DNA of 64,000 bases, from assembly GCF_000399665.1 (NCBI RefSeq), contig NZ_KB976985.1:123222-187221 (forward strand), given 5' to 3'. Both the position numbers and the translations under genes were made by a program. Positions 8,801 through 19,286 of the stretch are shown here, in pieces (within the stretch, counting starts at the first letter, position 1; the number at the start of each line of letters is the position of its first letter). The notes under the pieces were generated by a model. That model saw nothing but the letters and a program-made list of their open reading frames with translations, ran no database searches and was not told the DNA's origin. The stretch is from Acinetobacter calcoaceticus ANC 3811. GTDB lineage: Bacteria; Pseudomonadota; Gammaproteobacteria; Pseudomonadales; Moraxellaceae.

Positions 8801-10377
8801 ATATCTAACAGCTCTGGATCGAAATAACGGTTTACGTGCTCAGTAGACATGAACTGGCGATCTAAATGCACACTTTGACTCATTGCTACATGATCAGTTA
8901 ATGCACTTTCGACTGATGCCGAAGATTCATGTGATGTTTGTTCTACATCTGCACTAAATAACGACTCAACAACGTCCTGGTCAATATCTAATGATTCAGA
9001 ATTAAGGCTTGGAATATGTTGGGTATATAGTTTTAGCTCTTCCAACACATTTTGGTGTTGCTCAATAATGCTAACTCTTTGACCCGCAGCTAATGCATCA
9101 AATAACTGAATTAATTGTTGATGTGCTTTTTGATAAATTTCAAAAACATAATCTGATTGTAATAAATCAGGGCGATCGAGCAATACGTCATAGCTATCTT
9201 TCAGCTGGTTCGTATATTCATATAAACCAACCATGGCCTGAGACTGAGTATGTTGCAATAGCACATCAGCTTGTCCACTTAAACGTTCAAGATAGTGAGG
9301 AAACTCAGAACGAATTCCCTTCTCAAAATCTAACTCTGCATCAAGTAATTCTGAAACATCGAGCTGTAACAGCTGAGAGACTAGACCATGTGGAGCCGTG
9401 AGCGGACTTGAATGCTCACCATGCTGCTCCATATAAGCATCCCAAACCTGATTGAATTGTTTCAGGTTAGAATCTAATTGTTCATTAGAGCAATGTGCAG
9501 CTAATAGATCTAAGCTATTTCGAATAAACTGACGGTAATCACGAAGTAGCAAAATTTCTTCTGAATGAGAAGAAAGCTCTTCTTGCAATAAGATTTTGAA
9601 TAAATGCTCAACCTTGGTACTAGCATCAAAAATTGCTTCTACCTGAGCCATTGCCGAGCTGCCGCGCAACGTATGTAATGCACGGATGAGCGCATTGTAA
9701 CTCTCATGCTGATGTATTTCTTGTTCTAAGAACTGATCGATAGTCGCTAAGTGCTCTTCCGCTTCTTCCATAAATAAAACTAAGGTTTCAGCAAGGTTAT
9801 GTTCACTTTCTAAAGTTGTTTCTAGAGTTAAATTATCTGATTCCTGTTCTAAACTATCTACCTCTAAACCAGTCTTAGTTTCCGCAGTGAGAGTATCCGA
9901 CAATAATAAAAGTTCTTCTAAAGCAGGCTCTAAACTTTGCTGTTGTTGTAATTGTTGTCCCAATAAAATAAGAGGTCTAAAATCTAGTGCATGTTCCTTT
10001 TTAGATTTAAAGTCACCTACTAATTTAAAGAAATAGAACTTAAATACCAACTGAACATATTGTTGGATGTTAGGAGTTAATGTGAGACTCTCATTGATTA
10101 CCCGATTAAGCGTATCTTCTACAGTCCAAGCAAGCTCAGCAGAGGATTTCGCTGCAATCATTCGCCCGGAACCTTTCAAGGTATGAAAATGGCGACGGAT
10201 GTCTGTCAGCGTAGCAACATTTTTAGATTGCATCCATTCATGAATCAAAGATTGCAATTCAACAAAAATTTCTTCAATTTCTTCAACAAAAATATCAAGA
10301 AATTCGTCATCTTGTTGAGAGTAGCTATCTTCCGGTAGCATCATTGCTTCAGTTAAAGTTTTTAATATTTCTTTCAT
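5872..10377 (-). CDS. chpA: Hybrid chemotaxis histidine kinase ChpA (CheA-like, type IV pilus system)
   Basis: This 1501-residue kinase drives type IV pilus and surface signalling. Four histidine-phosphotransfer domains are visible: HFHTLKGSGRM (histidine about 65), ALHTLRGSSAM (about 236), YLHTLKGGANM (about 562) and AVHSLKGGSRM (about 764). Then follow a CheA dimerisation region and an ATPase with N-box LRNAIDHGLED (about 1080), DDGRGID and GRGVGLDVV. A CheW domain is next, then a C-terminal receiver with LLDIEMPRMDGFE (aspartate about 1424). P. aeruginosa ChpA is larger and has more phosphotransfer-type domains. The upstream gap to pilJ holds a perfect hairpin (10427-10471). Confidence 0.95.
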   Translation of the reverse strand: MKEILKTLTEAMMLPEDSYSQQDDEFLDIFVEEIEEIFVELQSLIHEWMQSKNVATLTDIRRHFHTLKGSGRMIAAKSSAELAWTVEDTLNRVINESLTLTPNIQQYVQLVFKFYFFKLVGDFKSKKEHALDFRPLILLGQQLQQQQSLEPALEELLLLSDTLTAETKTGLEVDSLEQESDNLTLETTLESEHNLAETLVLFMEEAEEHLATIDQFLEQEIHQHESYNALIRALHTLRGSSAMAQVEAIFDASTKVEHLFKILLQEELSSHSEEILLLRDYRQFIRNSLDLLAAHCSNEQLDSNLKQFNQVWDAYMEQHGEHSSPLTAPHGLVSQLLQLDVSELLDAELDFEKGIRSEFPHYLERLSGQADVLLQHTQSQAMVGLYEYTNQLKDSYDVLLDRPDLLQSDYVFEIYQKAHQQLIQLFDALAAGQRVSIIEQHQNVLEELKLYTQHIPSLNSESLDIDQDVVESLFSADVEQTSHESSASVESALTDHVAMSQSVHLDRQFMSTEHVNRYFDPELLDIFLEEADELLEGMDTDLNIWINDQENFAALNNLMRYLHTLKGGANMIQANYIGLIAHELESIYERLIQRQLITSSALIDFIRLVQDDLADRLQIVREQHLDYAASHTIQALKSAAKVYNSLGSAVKETQAESETDVIAELTFEVLQQEAIDNTALNLDELTSNFEQIVESNNRLVEHTELQVFDTEGYTDSIQDQDINSVVEQAFMEEAAELLEMADHLLKQWFEQRTNRSILLQLQRAVHSLKGGSRMLGLETVQAIAYQLENAFEKFALYHFSSNIYDNLLESAIVWLKEAIFKQNYQHFDGLQQSLENIQFIETAIQIPSKLTRTDLFSSEPVMSFVQGDGAEPPPMLGAWEQTQHLEQNNEMIRVSADLIEKMIDLSGENSINRSRIEMDLSQFGHTLVEMELAIQRLADQLRRMEGELESQIIAKHGIEHSRYTEFDPLEMDQYSSLNQLSKSLAESASDLVDFKNTLSEKIRDTESLLVQQSRIQAEIQEGLMRTRLVPFSRLLPRLQRIVRQTSTALDRPAELFVNNTEGELDRTMLERLVTPLEHMLRNAIDHGLEDRAQREQAQKPETGRIELNINRQGTDVVVTFKDDGRGIDIEKVRQKALLSGLINPEQVLEHQDILQLIFHPGLSTADQVTQISGRGVGLDVVQSDIKALGGHVSVDSVYGQGTIFTIRVPTTVAVSDALMVKVADQQFAIPLAQIDRIVRVSPTSLEQYFGSAQEFFEFENKRYPLRYLSEFVGNQPIPRLSGMMYSLPVLMIKTNNGQTIALLVDQLIGSRAQIVVKPIGQQFSSIGAIAGATILGDGQVCLILDGQNIARQIQSTRRHKPLNEAIYRQRESDERRLIMIVDDSVTVRKVTTRLLERQGYDVVTAKDGIDAIEQLENIKPDLMLLDIEMPRMDGFEVLNLVRHHDLHQDMPVIMITSRTGEKHRERAFALGVNQYMGKPFQEEDLLHNIEAFFTTREEELA

Positions 10378-10426
10378 AGCAAAGGCTTCTTTTGCTTGTC
10401 CCCTAAGTGGAGAAAAACGACAGAGT

Positions 10427-10471
10427 CAACACCAGATAAATAACTGTGTCCCCAATATTTATCTGGTGTTG
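10427..10471 (-). repeat. Perfect 16-bp inverted repeat between pilJ and chpA
   Basis: CAACACCAGATAAATA (10427-10442) is the exact reverse complement of 10456-10471, with a 13-base spacer. It lies inside the pilJ-chpA intercistronic gap of 148 bases. A second, smaller inverted repeat built on TAGCTA (about 10490-10514) sits closer to the pilJ stop. In the leftward transcript the large hairpin is not followed by an immediate U-run. It is therefore more likely a partial terminator or mRNA-stability element than a full stop. Confidence 0.75.
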
Positions 10472-10525
10472 TTAATACTTTTTAGAAGAATAGCTAGTAT
10501 AAAAATAGCTATCCTCGTCCCCAAT

Positions 10526-12607
10526 TTAATCAGGTAATTTAAAGTCCGTTACCGATTCACGTAATGACTCTGCCATATTTGCTAATTCAGAAACAGAACG
10601 CGCTGTATCGAATGTTGCAGTTGTCGTTTGCGAAGTAATTTCTTGTACGACGGTCATGGTTGTCGCAATGTGACTCGCAGATGCCGACTGAAGTTTTGCT
10701 GCATCAGAAATACTGGCCATTAAGTTTGCCAAGTCACCAGATACTTTTTGAATCTCGTCCAAGGCAATACCCGCATCTTTTGCCAAGTTCGCTCCGCGCA
10801 CAACCTCAGTTGTTGTTTGTTCCATTGAAATAACAGCTTCGTTAGTATCGGTCTGAATTGTTTTAACCAGAGTTTCGATCTGTTTAGTTGCCGATGCTGA
10901 ACGTTCCGCAAGACGCTGTACTTCATCTGCAACCACGGCAAAACCACGTCCTGCTTCACCTGCCATAGATGCTTGAATTGCTGCATTTAATGCAAGAATG
11001 TTTGTTTGGTCCGCAATGTCATTAATTAACGATACGATGTTACCAATTTCTTGTGAAGACTCACCCAAACGTTTAATACGTTTAGAAGTTTCCTGGATCT
11101 GTTCACGAATCGTGTCCATACCTTCAATTGAACGGTTTACCACTTGAGCGCCATTAGAAGCAATTTCTACCGAACGTTCTGCTACTTCGGTTGATTCCGA
11201 TGCATTTGAAGATACTTGGTCAATTGATTGCGCCATTTCATTCATTGCGGTTGATGCGCCGGCAATTTCTTGTGCCTGATGCTCAGATGCTTCTGCCAAC
11301 TGGTTAGTAATATTTTGTGTATCCTGCGTATAGCGGGCAACTTCCTGAGACGTCTCATGAATTCGGGATACAAGATCACGTAATTGGTCAATCGCAAAGT
11401 TAATCGAGTCAGCAATCGCTCCTGTGAAGTCCTCAGATACCGTTGCATATGAACGCAAGTCACCATCTGCCAAGTCGGCAATTTCATCTAGTAAACGTAA
11501 AATCGCGTTTTGGTTACGGTCATACTCTTCTTGCAAGGTAGCTACACGTTGTTTATCAGCTTTACTACGAAGTGATAAAAGCTTTAAGACTGAACTAATT
11601 AAACCAATAAGTGATAATGTAAGAAGTGCAACTAAAGCAAAGGCTTTCCAACCATATTGTGTTTGCTCAGAAAGATCACCCAATACAGATAACATGTCAT
11701 CAGATTCCGAGAGAATCTCACCTGATGACTGACGTACGTTTACAATCTGATCTGTATGTTGAAGAACTGATGCCGCTGCAGATTTTAAAACTTTATCATA
11801 TTCAGATTTAATACCTTCCAAAGATTCACGTACTTCTGGAGACTCAACTCTAGCAACACCCAATTCAGCATTCCCGTTTAGCTGTGCATTTAAATACACA
11901 CCAAACGTCTCAATATCGACACTAAAGTCATGTGCTGAGGTCTGAGAGTTTTCTGTACCAACCAAAACGGTGTTAATAGAACGTAAAATACGTTCTGCAA
12001 TAAATACTTGGTTCTTAGCAATAATCACCTGACTACTTGGTGCTTTTTCGCGAACCATCTTATCTACCATCAAGTTATATTCAGCTTGAATCTCAGGAAT
12101 AGAATCACTAATCGAGATGTTCATGTTATATAACTGATTAATTACGTCCTGATGTGACGAGATCAAGTTAATGTCATACGACAAGGCTTTCCACAGAACC
12201 GCAACCTTTTTGTATTCTTTTGAAGATGTACCATGAATATTTTCAACATCTTTGATATTTTCTGCAAAAAGTTTATTTGATTCAGCTAAGTCTTTCATAG
12301 CTTTAGGTGAACCAGAAGCCGTTGCTTCTGCAGCCTGTCTAGAAATCGTTTGTGATAATAAACGTAACTCACCCAAACTACGTGTTAATTCGTTATGTCG
12401 AGGTACGCTATAAAATAAATAAACGAGCGAAGTTAAAGCAAATACCAAACATAACAACGCTACATAAAGGATAGGCTTGGACTTTTCACTTTCCCCAAAT
12501 AAACTGGCGTATTGCTCAATTCCCGATTGGATTTTTGCAATAAAATTGAGACCCGATTTTTCGGACGCAACACGATTGCCGCCTTTCTTTTTAAGCTTAA
12601 AGCCCAT
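10526..12607 (-). CDS. pilJ: Methyl-accepting chemotaxis protein PilJ
   Basis: This 693-residue inner-membrane chemoreceptor belongs to the Pil-Chp array. There is a cytoplasmic N-terminus, a first membrane segment near 45-66 and a long periplasmic helical sensor region (about 70-320, PilJ type). A second membrane segment lies near 325-345, followed by a HAMP-like linker. The coiled-coil signalling domain has the hairpin tip [20 protein letters not shown] near residue 549. It feeds pilus or surface state to ChpA through the CheW-type PilI. The start is supported by GGGGAGAAGCT directly before ATG. Confidence 0.95.
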   Translation of the reverse strand: MGFKLKKKGGNRVASEKSGLNFIAKIQSGIEQYASLFGESEKSKPILYVALLCLVFALTSLVYLFYSVPRHNELTRSLGELRLLSQTISRQAAEATASGSPKAMKDLAESNKLFAENIKDVENIHGTSSKEYKKVAVLWKALSYDINLISSHQDVINQLYNMNISISDSIPEIQAEYNLMVDKMVREKAPSSQVIIAKNQVFIAERILRSINTVLVGTENSQTSAHDFSVDIETFGVYLNAQLNGNAELGVARVESPEVRESLEGIKSEYDKVLKSAAASVLQHTDQIVNVRQSSGEILSESDDMLSVLGDLSEQTQYGWKAFALVALLTLSLIGLISSVLKLLSLRSKADKQRVATLQEEYDRNQNAILRLLDEIADLADGDLRSYATVSEDFTGAIADSINFAIDQLRDLVSRIHETSQEVARYTQDTQNITNQLAEASEHQAQEIAGASTAMNEMAQSIDQVSSNASESTEVAERSVEIASNGAQVVNRSIEGMDTIREQIQETSKRIKRLGESSQEIGNIVSLINDIADQTNILALNAAIQASMAGEAGRGFAVVADEVQRLAERSASATKQIETLVKTIQTDTNEAVISMEQTTTEVVRGANLAKDAGIALDEIQKVSGDLANLMASISDAAKLQSASASHIATTMTVVQEITSQTTTATFDTARSVSELANMAESLRESVTDFKLPD

Positions 12608-12649
12608 AGCTTCTCCCCAGAAAATACTCTGTTTTTCACAGCGTAAAAA

Positions 12650-13186
12650 TTAGTTTATAAATTTTGTCGATGCATTCATGTAATGTGGGTTTTGCAATAA
12701 ACGACTAAATAAAAAGACATGCCAATGCTGGTTATGTTGGTGAAAATAACCTTGGCAATAATCTTTTAGGTTTTCCTCTAAGTCGAAGCTTTGAGAAAAA
12801 AAACTTTTTTTATTAAAGTGCTGAATCCCCAAGACCTGATCCACAACCAACCCCACATACTGGTCGTGATGGCTAATACATAACACTTTTTGGGCAGACG
12901 AAAATGTACTTCGTTGCCCTGAAATAAAATGAGCCAAATCAGAAACCGAAAGCAACCTTCCCCGAATGTTAGCCAAACCCTTTACCCAACTTTGAGCATT
13001 TGGAACTGGCGTATATTTCGGCGGATAGATAACTTCTGACACTTCCCCAAGTGGTGCGACGAAGTATTGCCCTCTCATTTCAAAAGCAATCCCTGACCAT
13101 CGCTGTGCTTCATTTTGAACTGAAGCGTAATTCTTATTACCCCGTTTAGACAAACGAAGTAACTCGATAAATCCATTCGCTGCCAT
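12650..13186 (-). CDS. pilI: CheW-type adaptor PilI
   Basis: This 178-residue single CheW domain bridges the receptor PilJ and the kinase ChpA. It shows the CheW pattern: FEMRGQYFVAPLGEVSEVI at the start of the barrel, then WVKGLANIRGRLLSVSDLAHFI and a VDQVLGIQHF strand. There is no membrane segment. It lies between pilH and pilJ with short gaps (about 42-59 bases), so it is part of one leftward operon. Confidence 0.92.
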   Translation of the reverse strand: MAANGFIELLRLSKRGNKNYASVQNEAQRWSGIAFEMRGQYFVAPLGEVSEVIYPPKYTPVPNAQSWVKGLANIRGRLLSVSDLAHFISGQRSTFSSAQKVLCISHHDQYVGLVVDQVLGIQHFNKKSFFSQSFDLEENLKDYCQGYFHQHNQHWHVFLFSRLLQNPHYMNASTKFIN

Positions 13187-13245
13187 ACTCGATCCTATAA
13201 AACGGGCACATAACCCCGTTATTTATGTTTTTATGGATGGATGAG

Positions 13246-13608
13246 TTAATTTAGAAATTGTTTAATTACATCAATCAATTGCTTTTCTTCGATAGGTTTA
13301 ATCAGATAGTCGATTGCACCTTGACGCTTGCCCCATACTCGGTCAGTTGCCTGATCTTTAGTACTCACAATGACCACAGGAATATGTTTAGTTTCTTCAT
13401 CACGGGTAATCTGGCGTGTTGCCTGAAAGCCATTAACACCTGGCATTACAACATCCATTAACACTAAGTCAGGCTGTTCCGCTTTTGCCAAAGTTACACC
13501 ATCTGCACCATTAGATGCTTCAAGTACATCATAGCCATGCTTGGTTAGAATTTCTCTAAAACGATAAGTTTCTGTTGGTGAGTCATCAACAATAAGAATA
13601 CGTGCCAT
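13246..13608 (-). CDS. pilH: Response regulator PilH (CheY-like)
   Basis: This 120-residue stand-alone receiver domain starts ARILIVDDSPTE. The phosphoacceptor aspartate is in DLVLMDVVMPGVNGF (about 52), the conserved serine in VVIVSTKDQ and the lysine in YLIKPIEEKQL. It has no output domain, as expected for the PilH regulator that modulates ChpA signalling or pilus retraction. It sits directly downstream of pilG. Confidence 0.94.
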   Translation of the reverse strand: MARILIVDDSPTETYRFREILTKHGYDVLEASNGADGVTLAKAEQPDLVLMDVVMPGVNGFQATRQITRDEETKHIPVVIVSTKDQATDRVWGKRQGAIDYLIKPIEEKQLIDVIKQFLN

Positions 13609-13631
13609 TTCTTTGCCCTTAAATTACTTAA

Positions 13632-14015
13632 TTATGAACTTACATGATTACGAATCGCGTTTAACAATTCATCTTTGCTAAAAGGTTTCGTCAAATACTC
13701 ATCTGAACCTACCACACGCCCTTTTGCCTGATCAAATAAACCATCTTTACTAGAGAGCATGATAACGGGAATGTTCTGATAATTTTGAGAGTTTTTAATC
13801 AAAGCGCAAGTTTGATAACCATCTAAGCGAGGCATCATGATATCGACAAAAACAATATCTGGATTTGCCTCAGCAATTTTGGACAAAGCTTCAAATCCAT
13901 CTACCGCAGTAATCACTTCACAGCCTTCTCGCTGTAATAAAGTTTCTGCTGTACGGCGAATGGTTTTTGAGTCATCAATTACCATTACTTTCAGATTTTG
14001 GAATGCATCTTCCAT
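13632..14015 (-). CDS. pilG: Response regulator PilG (CheY-like)
   Basis: This 127-residue receiver-only protein is the first gene of the leftward Pil-Chp operon. VMVIDDSKTIRRTAETLL opens the domain. The phospho-site lies in DIVFVDIMMPRLDGYQ, with a conserved VIMLSSKDG and lysine in YLTKPFSKDEL. In this system PilG promotes pilus extension and, in Pseudomonas, stimulates adenylate cyclase. ATG is preceded by GGGGATGGAAGATTAA. The operon promoter should lie in the AT-rich 14016-14300 gap. Confidence 0.94.
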   Translation of the reverse strand: MEDAFQNLKVMVIDDSKTIRRTAETLLQREGCEVITAVDGFEALSKIAEANPDIVFVDIMMPRLDGYQTCALIKNSQNYQNIPVIMLSSKDGLFDQAKGRVVGSDEYLTKPFSKDELLNAIRNHVSS

Positions 14016-14300
14016 TTAATCTTCCATCCCCATAAATATAAAATATAAATGCAATTTAACTTAAATTTGTTTTTACACATTTATAAGCATTTTTAACATA
14101 TCTCATGGTCTATTTTCAATGAGGCATTTCTGTCTACTTTCTCATTTATAAACAATAACTTTTAACCTCATCACACTTTAATTAAAATTATCATTTTTTT
14201 TATAATGACTATATTTTTATTCAGCTAAATAATAACTAATATAATAAAGATTAATTATTTAAAAATAAGCGATTTAGCTTTTTGTTTTTTGGGGATTTTA

Positions 14301-14936
14301 ATGAATAATCGGATGAAATATGCCTTTTATAGGAACTGCTTGTCTGTATCTGTAGGCATTATTTCCTTCGGTTCGCTCTGTTTCTCAACGCCCCTTGCTC
14401 TAGCCGACACTCCTAAAGTGGTCTGGTATCGTTATTATGATCAACAGGGCACGGCTAACATTAGTACATCAGTCACCCCTGCTCACATTCGTTACGGTTA
14501 TGAAGTTCTAGATCAAAATATGCAAGTGATCAAAAGAAATCACTCTTATAATGCTCAGGCTGATTTAAATCAATCAAGTCAACGAGCACAGTCGGCACGG
14601 CATAGAGAACTCGATATCAAATTAAAAAATGCCTATAGCAATAGTAAGACAGCCATGCTTAAAAGAGATCAAACATTACTTGCTATAAAGAAGCAAATTA
14701 ACTATCAAGAGGAACAACTCGACCAGTTACAACAAGACAAAATTTTATTTAAGCGTCAAGAAATGGAATATTTCAGAAAGAGAGAAGTCATTCCTGAGCG
14801 ACATAAGGCTTTGATTGAAAACAATCTAAATAATATTTACAGGGTCAAACAAACAATTGAAACACTTTCCAAGACCTACAAACGTACCAATAGCGAGTAT
14901 GAAAATATTATCGAACGTTTAAAAAAGCTTGAATAA
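14301..14936 (+). CDS. Exported coiled-coil protein, DUF4124-like N-terminus
   Basis: This is a 211-residue protein of unknown function. ATG at 14301 is chosen over an upstream in-frame TTG (14289) because GGGGA at 14291-14295 is correctly spaced from it. A signal peptide ends at ALADTPKVVW. The first mature segment (WYRYYDQQGTANIST) resembles DUF4124, a short domain of exported proteins. The rest (about 85-210) is strongly charged and helical with heptad-like spacing, so a coiled coil is likely. It is divergent from pilG and 59 bases ahead of the efflux pump genes. A functional link to either is not shown. Confidence 0.7.
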   Translation: MNNRMKYAFYRNCLSVSVGIISFGSLCFSTPLALADTPKVVWYRYYDQQGTANISTSVTPAHIRYGYEVLDQNMQVIKRNHSYNAQADLNQSSQRAQSARHRELDIKLKNAYSNSKTAMLKRDQTLLAIKKQINYQEEQLDQLQQDKILFKRQEMEYFRKREVIPERHKALIENNLNNIYRVKQTIETLSKTYKRTNSEYENIIERLKKLE

Positions 14937-14995
14937 CTGTAAAGGTTTATCAAGAATAGGGGCAAAATAAAATTTGAATTATAGGATGATGCTGT

Positions 14996-16114
14996 ATGCA
15001 CAAGATGCATCTCACCCCTTCCACTATTTTTAAACTGAGTATTATTAGTTTATGTTTGATTTTAGCTGCATGTAATCAGCAAGAAACGAATAAAACAACG
15101 GCATCAGCTCCAGCGAAAATTGAACTTATTCCTCAAGACTTGATTGCAGTTAAAGAAGGAGCGCTTGACTCTCAAACTGCATTTACGGGAACCATTCGTG
15201 CTGTTCAGCAAAGTTCTATTCAGGCTCAAGTGAGCGCCACGGCGACTACTGTAACTACAAATGTTGGCCAGCAGGTACAAAAAGGCCAAGTTTTAGTGAG
15301 ATTGAATAATCAGGACAATGTTGCACGATTAGCACAAGCACGCGCCAACCTTGCTTCGGCTCAGTCACAAGCTGAACTTGCACGCAATTTAATGAACCGA
15401 AAGCAACGACTTTTTAATCAAGGCTTTATTGCTCGTGTCGAGTTTGAACAGAGTCAGGTTGACTATAAAGGACAACTTGAAAGTGTAAAGGCCCAACAAG
15501 CGAATGTTGATATTGCTCGTAAGGCTGATCAAGACGGTATTATTACCAGTCCAATTTCAGGCGTCATTACTAAACGACAAGTCGAACCTGGTCAAACTGT
15601 ATCAGTTGGTCAAACATTATTTGAAATCGTAAATCCAGACCAACTTGAAATACAAGCCAAGTTACCAATTGAGCAGCAGTCTGCTCTTAAAGTGGGTAGT
15701 AGCATTCAATATCAGATTCAGGGAAACTCTAAACAGTTAAATGCGACGCTTACACGTATTTCCCCTGTCGCAGATCAAGACAGCCGACAAATCGAATTTT
15801 TTGCTGTTCCTAAAGAAAAAATTGATTCGTTAAGCATAGGAGCTTTCATTAATGGAAATATTCTCCGTAATGATACTCAGCAAGGCCAAACGATTCCTTT
15901 AGATAGCATTCAAAATATGCAACATGATCCTTTTGTATGGGTGGTACGTAATCACACCATTCAAAAAGTTAAAATTCGAGTAATTGAACAGCGCTATAAC
16001 GACAATATTGCTTTAGTTGATGGTCTACAACGTACAGATCTAGTGAGCCGTATTCAATTTGAAGACTCCGACATTAATAAAAAAGTGACGGTTACAACCG
16101 AAAAAAATAAATAA
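14996..16114 (+). CDS. RND efflux periplasmic adaptor (membrane-fusion protein)
   Basis: This 372-residue HlyD/AcrA-type adaptor has a lipoprotein signal ending in LAAC (cysteine about 26). That anchors it to the inner membrane by lipid. The barrel-sandwich hybrid is split around a helical hairpin rich in Ala/Gln (about 100-175). Its second half carries SPISGVITKRQVEPGQTVSVGQ, and beta-barrel segments follow. It should couple the RND pump encoded 15 bases downstream to an outer-membrane channel. No channel gene is present, so the pair must borrow one. I cannot match it to a named Ade system. Confidence 0.9.
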   Translation: MHKMHLTPSTIFKLSIISLCLILAACNQQETNKTTASAPAKIELIPQDLIAVKEGALDSQTAFTGTIRAVQQSSIQAQVSATATTVTTNVGQQVQKGQVLVRLNNQDNVARLAQARANLASAQSQAELARNLMNRKQRLFNQGFIARVEFEQSQVDYKGQLESVKAQQANVDIARKADQDGIITSPISGVITKRQVEPGQTVSVGQTLFEIVNPDQLEIQAKLPIEQQSALKVGSSIQYQIQGNSKQLNATLTRISPVADQDSRQIEFFAVPKEKIDSLSIGAFINGNILRNDTQQGQTIPLDSIQNMQHDPFVWVVRNHTIQKVKIRVIEQRYNDNIALVDGLQRTDLVSRIQFEDSDINKKVTVTTEKNK

Positions 16115-16129
16115 GGTAGCAAATAGCGT

Positions 16130-19100
16130 ATGTGGTTTACTCGAATCAGTGTGAAATATCCCGTTTTTACTATTATGATGATGATCAGCTTAATGGTACT
16201 CGGGTTAGCTTCTTGGAAACGTATGACGGTCGAAGAGTTTCCAAACGTCGATTTCCCATTCGTCGTAGTGACTACGCAATATGCTGGTGCTTCACCTGAA
16301 GCTGTCGAATCAGATATTACAAAAAAACTCGAAGATCAGATCAATACAATTTCAGGGATTAAACAAATCACTTCACGCTCAAGTGAAGGCTTTTCGATGA
16401 TTGTAGCTGAGTTTAATCTCGATACTTCATCGGCCCTTGCAGCACAAGATGTTCGTGACAAAATTGCACCTGTCTCAGCTCAATTCCGTGATGAAATTGA
16501 TACCCCGATTGTACAACGCTACGACCCTTCTTCTAGCCCGATCATGTCAGTTGTATTTGAATCAAATAGCATGAGTTTGGCTCAACTAAGTTCATATGTA
16601 GATAAGCGTATCGTGCCACAGCTTAAAACCGTGTCTGGTGTCGGTAATGTGAATTTATTGGGGGATGCCAAACGGCAAATACGAATAAAAATTCTTCCTG
16701 AGCAATTGCAAAGTTACGGCATTGGCATTGATCAGGTCATCAATACGCTAAAAAATGAAAATATAGAAGTTCCCGCAGGAACTTTACAGCAAAAGAATTC
16801 TGAACTGGTTGTACAAATTCAATCAAAGGTCATTCATCCACTTGCTTTTGGTGATTTGGTAATTGCCAATAAAAATGGTTCACCAATTTTTCTGAAGCAA
16901 GTTGCAACGATTGAAGATACACAAGCCGAACTACAATCAAGCGCATTTTATAATGGAAGAACCGCAGTCTCTATCGATATTTTAAAGAGTTCCGATGCCA
17001 ATGTAATTCAGGTGGTCGATAAAACCTACCAAACGTTAGAGAAATTAAAAACACAAATGCCTGCGGGACTAAACTACAAAGTTGTGGCCGACAGCTCGAA
17101 AGGAATTCGCGCTTCAATTAAAGACGTGACCCGTACCATTATTGAAGGTGCTGTCTTAGCAGTTTTAATTGTTCTATTATTTTTAGGCTCTTTCCGCTCT
17201 ACCGTCATTACAGGTCTGACCTTACCGATTACTTTGCTAGGAACCTTAACTTTCATTTGGGCTTTTGGTTTTAGCATTAATATGATGACGTTATTAGCCC
17301 TATCACTCAGTATTGGTCTCTTAATTGATGATGCGATTGTGGTTCGGGAAAATATTGTAAGACATACTGAACTTGGCAAAGATCATGTGACTGCTGCCCT
17401 AGAAGGCACAAAAGAAATTGGTTTAGCTGTACTCGCAACTACGCTCACCATTGTAGCCGTATTTTTACCTGTTGCCTTTATGGGAGGGTTGATTGGACGT
17501 TTCTTTTATCAGTTTGGCGTAACAGTCAGTACTGCCGTTTTAATTTCAATGTTTATTAGTTTTACGCTCGACCCAATGCTTTCTGCTCACTGGAAAGATC
17601 CGGTTAAGAAAAAAGATAATTGGCTGCAACGCTTTTTTAACCATATTTCTAATTTGTTAGATCGACTGACTCATGTTTATGAAAAGCTCTTAAAGCTAGC
17701 TTTACGTTTCCGTTTCATCACAGTCATTATTGCAATTGCTTCACTATTTGCTGCATTAGGACTGTCTAAACTGATTGGAACTGAATTTGTACCTACCCCA
17801 GATAAAGGCGAAGTTCGTATTCAGTTCGAAACTCCTGTAGATGCATCTTTGGAATATACCCAAGCAAAACTCCATCAAGTCGATCAAATTATTAGACAAT
17901 TTCCCGACGTGGTTTCTACTTATGGGGTGGTCAACAGTGGGGTTGACTCTGGTAAAAACCGTGCAGGTTTAGGCGTGACCTTAAAGCCAAAACAAGAACG
18001 TAGCTCAGATCTGAATACACTCAACAATGAGTTTCGGGATCGTTTGCAAAGTGTAGCGGGTATTCGAGTGACTTCTGTTGCCGCAGCACAAGATTCTGTT
18101 TCTGGCGGACAAAAGCCAATCATGATCTCTATTAAAGGATCTGACCTAAATGAACTACAGAAAATTTCAGATCGTTTTATTGCTGAAATGGAAAAAATTA
18201 AAGGTGTCGTAGATTTAGAAAGCTCATTGAAAGAACCTAAACCGACTCTGGGTGTCCATATTAATCGTGTGCTGGCAAGTGACTTAGGTTTATCCGTTTC
18301 TCAGATTGCCAATGCGATTCGCCCATTAATTGCGGGTGATAATGTCACAACTTGGGAAGATCGTGATGGTGAAAATTATGACGTGAATGTACGTTTAAAT
18401 GAAAATAAACGTATGCTTCCACAAGATGTGCAAAACCTATATCTCAATTCAAGTAAGACCAATGCGACTGGGCAAAATATATTAGTTCCACTTAGCGCAG
18501 TTGCAACAACCGAAGAAAAACTCGGGGCTTCACAAATTAATCGACGTGATCTTGAGCGTGAAGTACTGATTGAGGCAAATACCTCAGGACGACCTAGTGG
18601 CGACATTGGTCAAGACATCGATAAAATGCAAAAGGCATTTAAACTACCTGCTGGCTATACATTTGATACTCAAGGGGCAAATGCTGACATGGCTGAATCT
18701 GCTGGATATGCATTAACAGCCATTACCCTCTCAATTGTATTTATCTATATTGTTTTAGGTTCTCAGTTTAATAGCTTTATTCATCCAGCTGCAATTATGA
18801 CCTCTTTACCATTGTCCCTCATTGGTGTTTTTCTTGCCCTATTCTTGTTCAAAAGTACCCTAAACCTATTTTCAATTATTGGCATTATCATGTTGATGGG
18901 GCTCGTCACTAAAAATGCGATTTTGCTTATCGACTTTATTAAGAAAGCAATGGATCAGGGGACAAGCCGTTACGATGCTATTTTACAAGCAGGCAAAACT
19001 CGTTTACGTCCAATTTTAATGACGACAAGTGCCATGGTGATGGGGATGGTTCCTCTAGCTTTAGGGCTTGGCGAAGGTGGTGAGCAAAGCGCACCAATGG

Positions 19101-19228
19101 CTCACGCTGTGATTGGGGGAGTAATTACCTCTACCCTGTTGACTCTTGTGGTTGTACCCGTCATTTTCACTTATCTAGATGACTTGAAAAACTTTATGCT
19201 GCGTCAAACTCGACGATTCATGTCATAA
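16130..19228 (+). CDS. RND multidrug efflux permease (HAE1 type)
   Basis: This 1032-residue inner-membrane proton-driven exporter is twelve-helical with two large periplasmic loops. The N-terminus has the family signature ([16 protein letters not shown]). Proton-relay acidic residues are in [15 protein letters not shown] of helix 4. The second half repeats the fold, with [13 protein letters not shown] near residue 930. Length fits AcrB-type pumps (about 1030-1050). It is translated from the same transcript as the adaptor. The substrate range is unknown. Confidence 0.93.
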   Translation: MWFTRISVKYPVFTIMMMISLMVLGLASWKRMTVEEFPNVDFPFVVVTTQYAGASPEAVESDITKKLEDQINTISGIKQITSRSSEGFSMIVAEFNLDTSSALAAQDVRDKIAPVSAQFRDEIDTPIVQRYDPSSSPIMSVVFESNSMSLAQLSSYVDKRIVPQLKTVSGVGNVNLLGDAKRQIRIKILPEQLQSYGIGIDQVINTLKNENIEVPAGTLQQKNSELVVQIQSKVIHPLAFGDLVIANKNGSPIFLKQVATIEDTQAELQSSAFYNGRTAVSIDILKSSDANVIQVVDKTYQTLEKLKTQMPAGLNYKVVADSSKGIRASIKDVTRTIIEGAVLAVLIVLLFLGSFRSTVITGLTLPITLLGTLTFIWAFGFSINMMTLLALSLSIGLLIDDAIVVRENIVRHTELGKDHVTAALEGTKEIGLAVLATTLTIVAVFLPVAFMGGLIGRFFYQFGVTVSTAVLISMFISFTLDPMLSAHWKDPVKKKDNWLQRFFNHISNLLDRLTHVYEKLLKLALRFRFITVIIAIASLFAALGLSKLIGTEFVPTPDKGEVRIQFETPVDASLEYTQAKLHQVDQIIRQFPDVVSTYGVVNSGVDSGKNRAGLGVTLKPKQERSSDLNTLNNEFRDRLQSVAGIRVTSVAAAQDSVSGGQKPIMISIKGSDLNELQKISDRFIAEMEKIKGVVDLESSLKEPKPTLGVHINRVLASDLGLSVSQIANAIRPLIAGDNVTTWEDRDGENYDVNVRLNENKRMLPQDVQNLYLNSSKTNATGQNILVPLSAVATTEEKLGASQINRRDLEREVLIEANTSGRPSGDIGQDIDKMQKAFKLPAGYTFDTQGANADMAESAGYALTAITLSIVFIYIVLGSQFNSFIHPAAIMTSLPLSLIGVFLALFLFKSTLNLFSIIGIIMLMGLVTKNAILLIDFIKKAMDQGTSRYDAILQAGKTRLRPILMTTSAMVMGMVPLALGLGEGGEQSAPMAHAVIGGVITSTLLTLVVVPVIFTYLDDLKNFMLRQTRRFMS

Positions 19229-19286
19229 TGCAGCGATTATCGTATAATCTGCGTTTTTATAACGCTTAACTTTTAGGACTTTTTCC

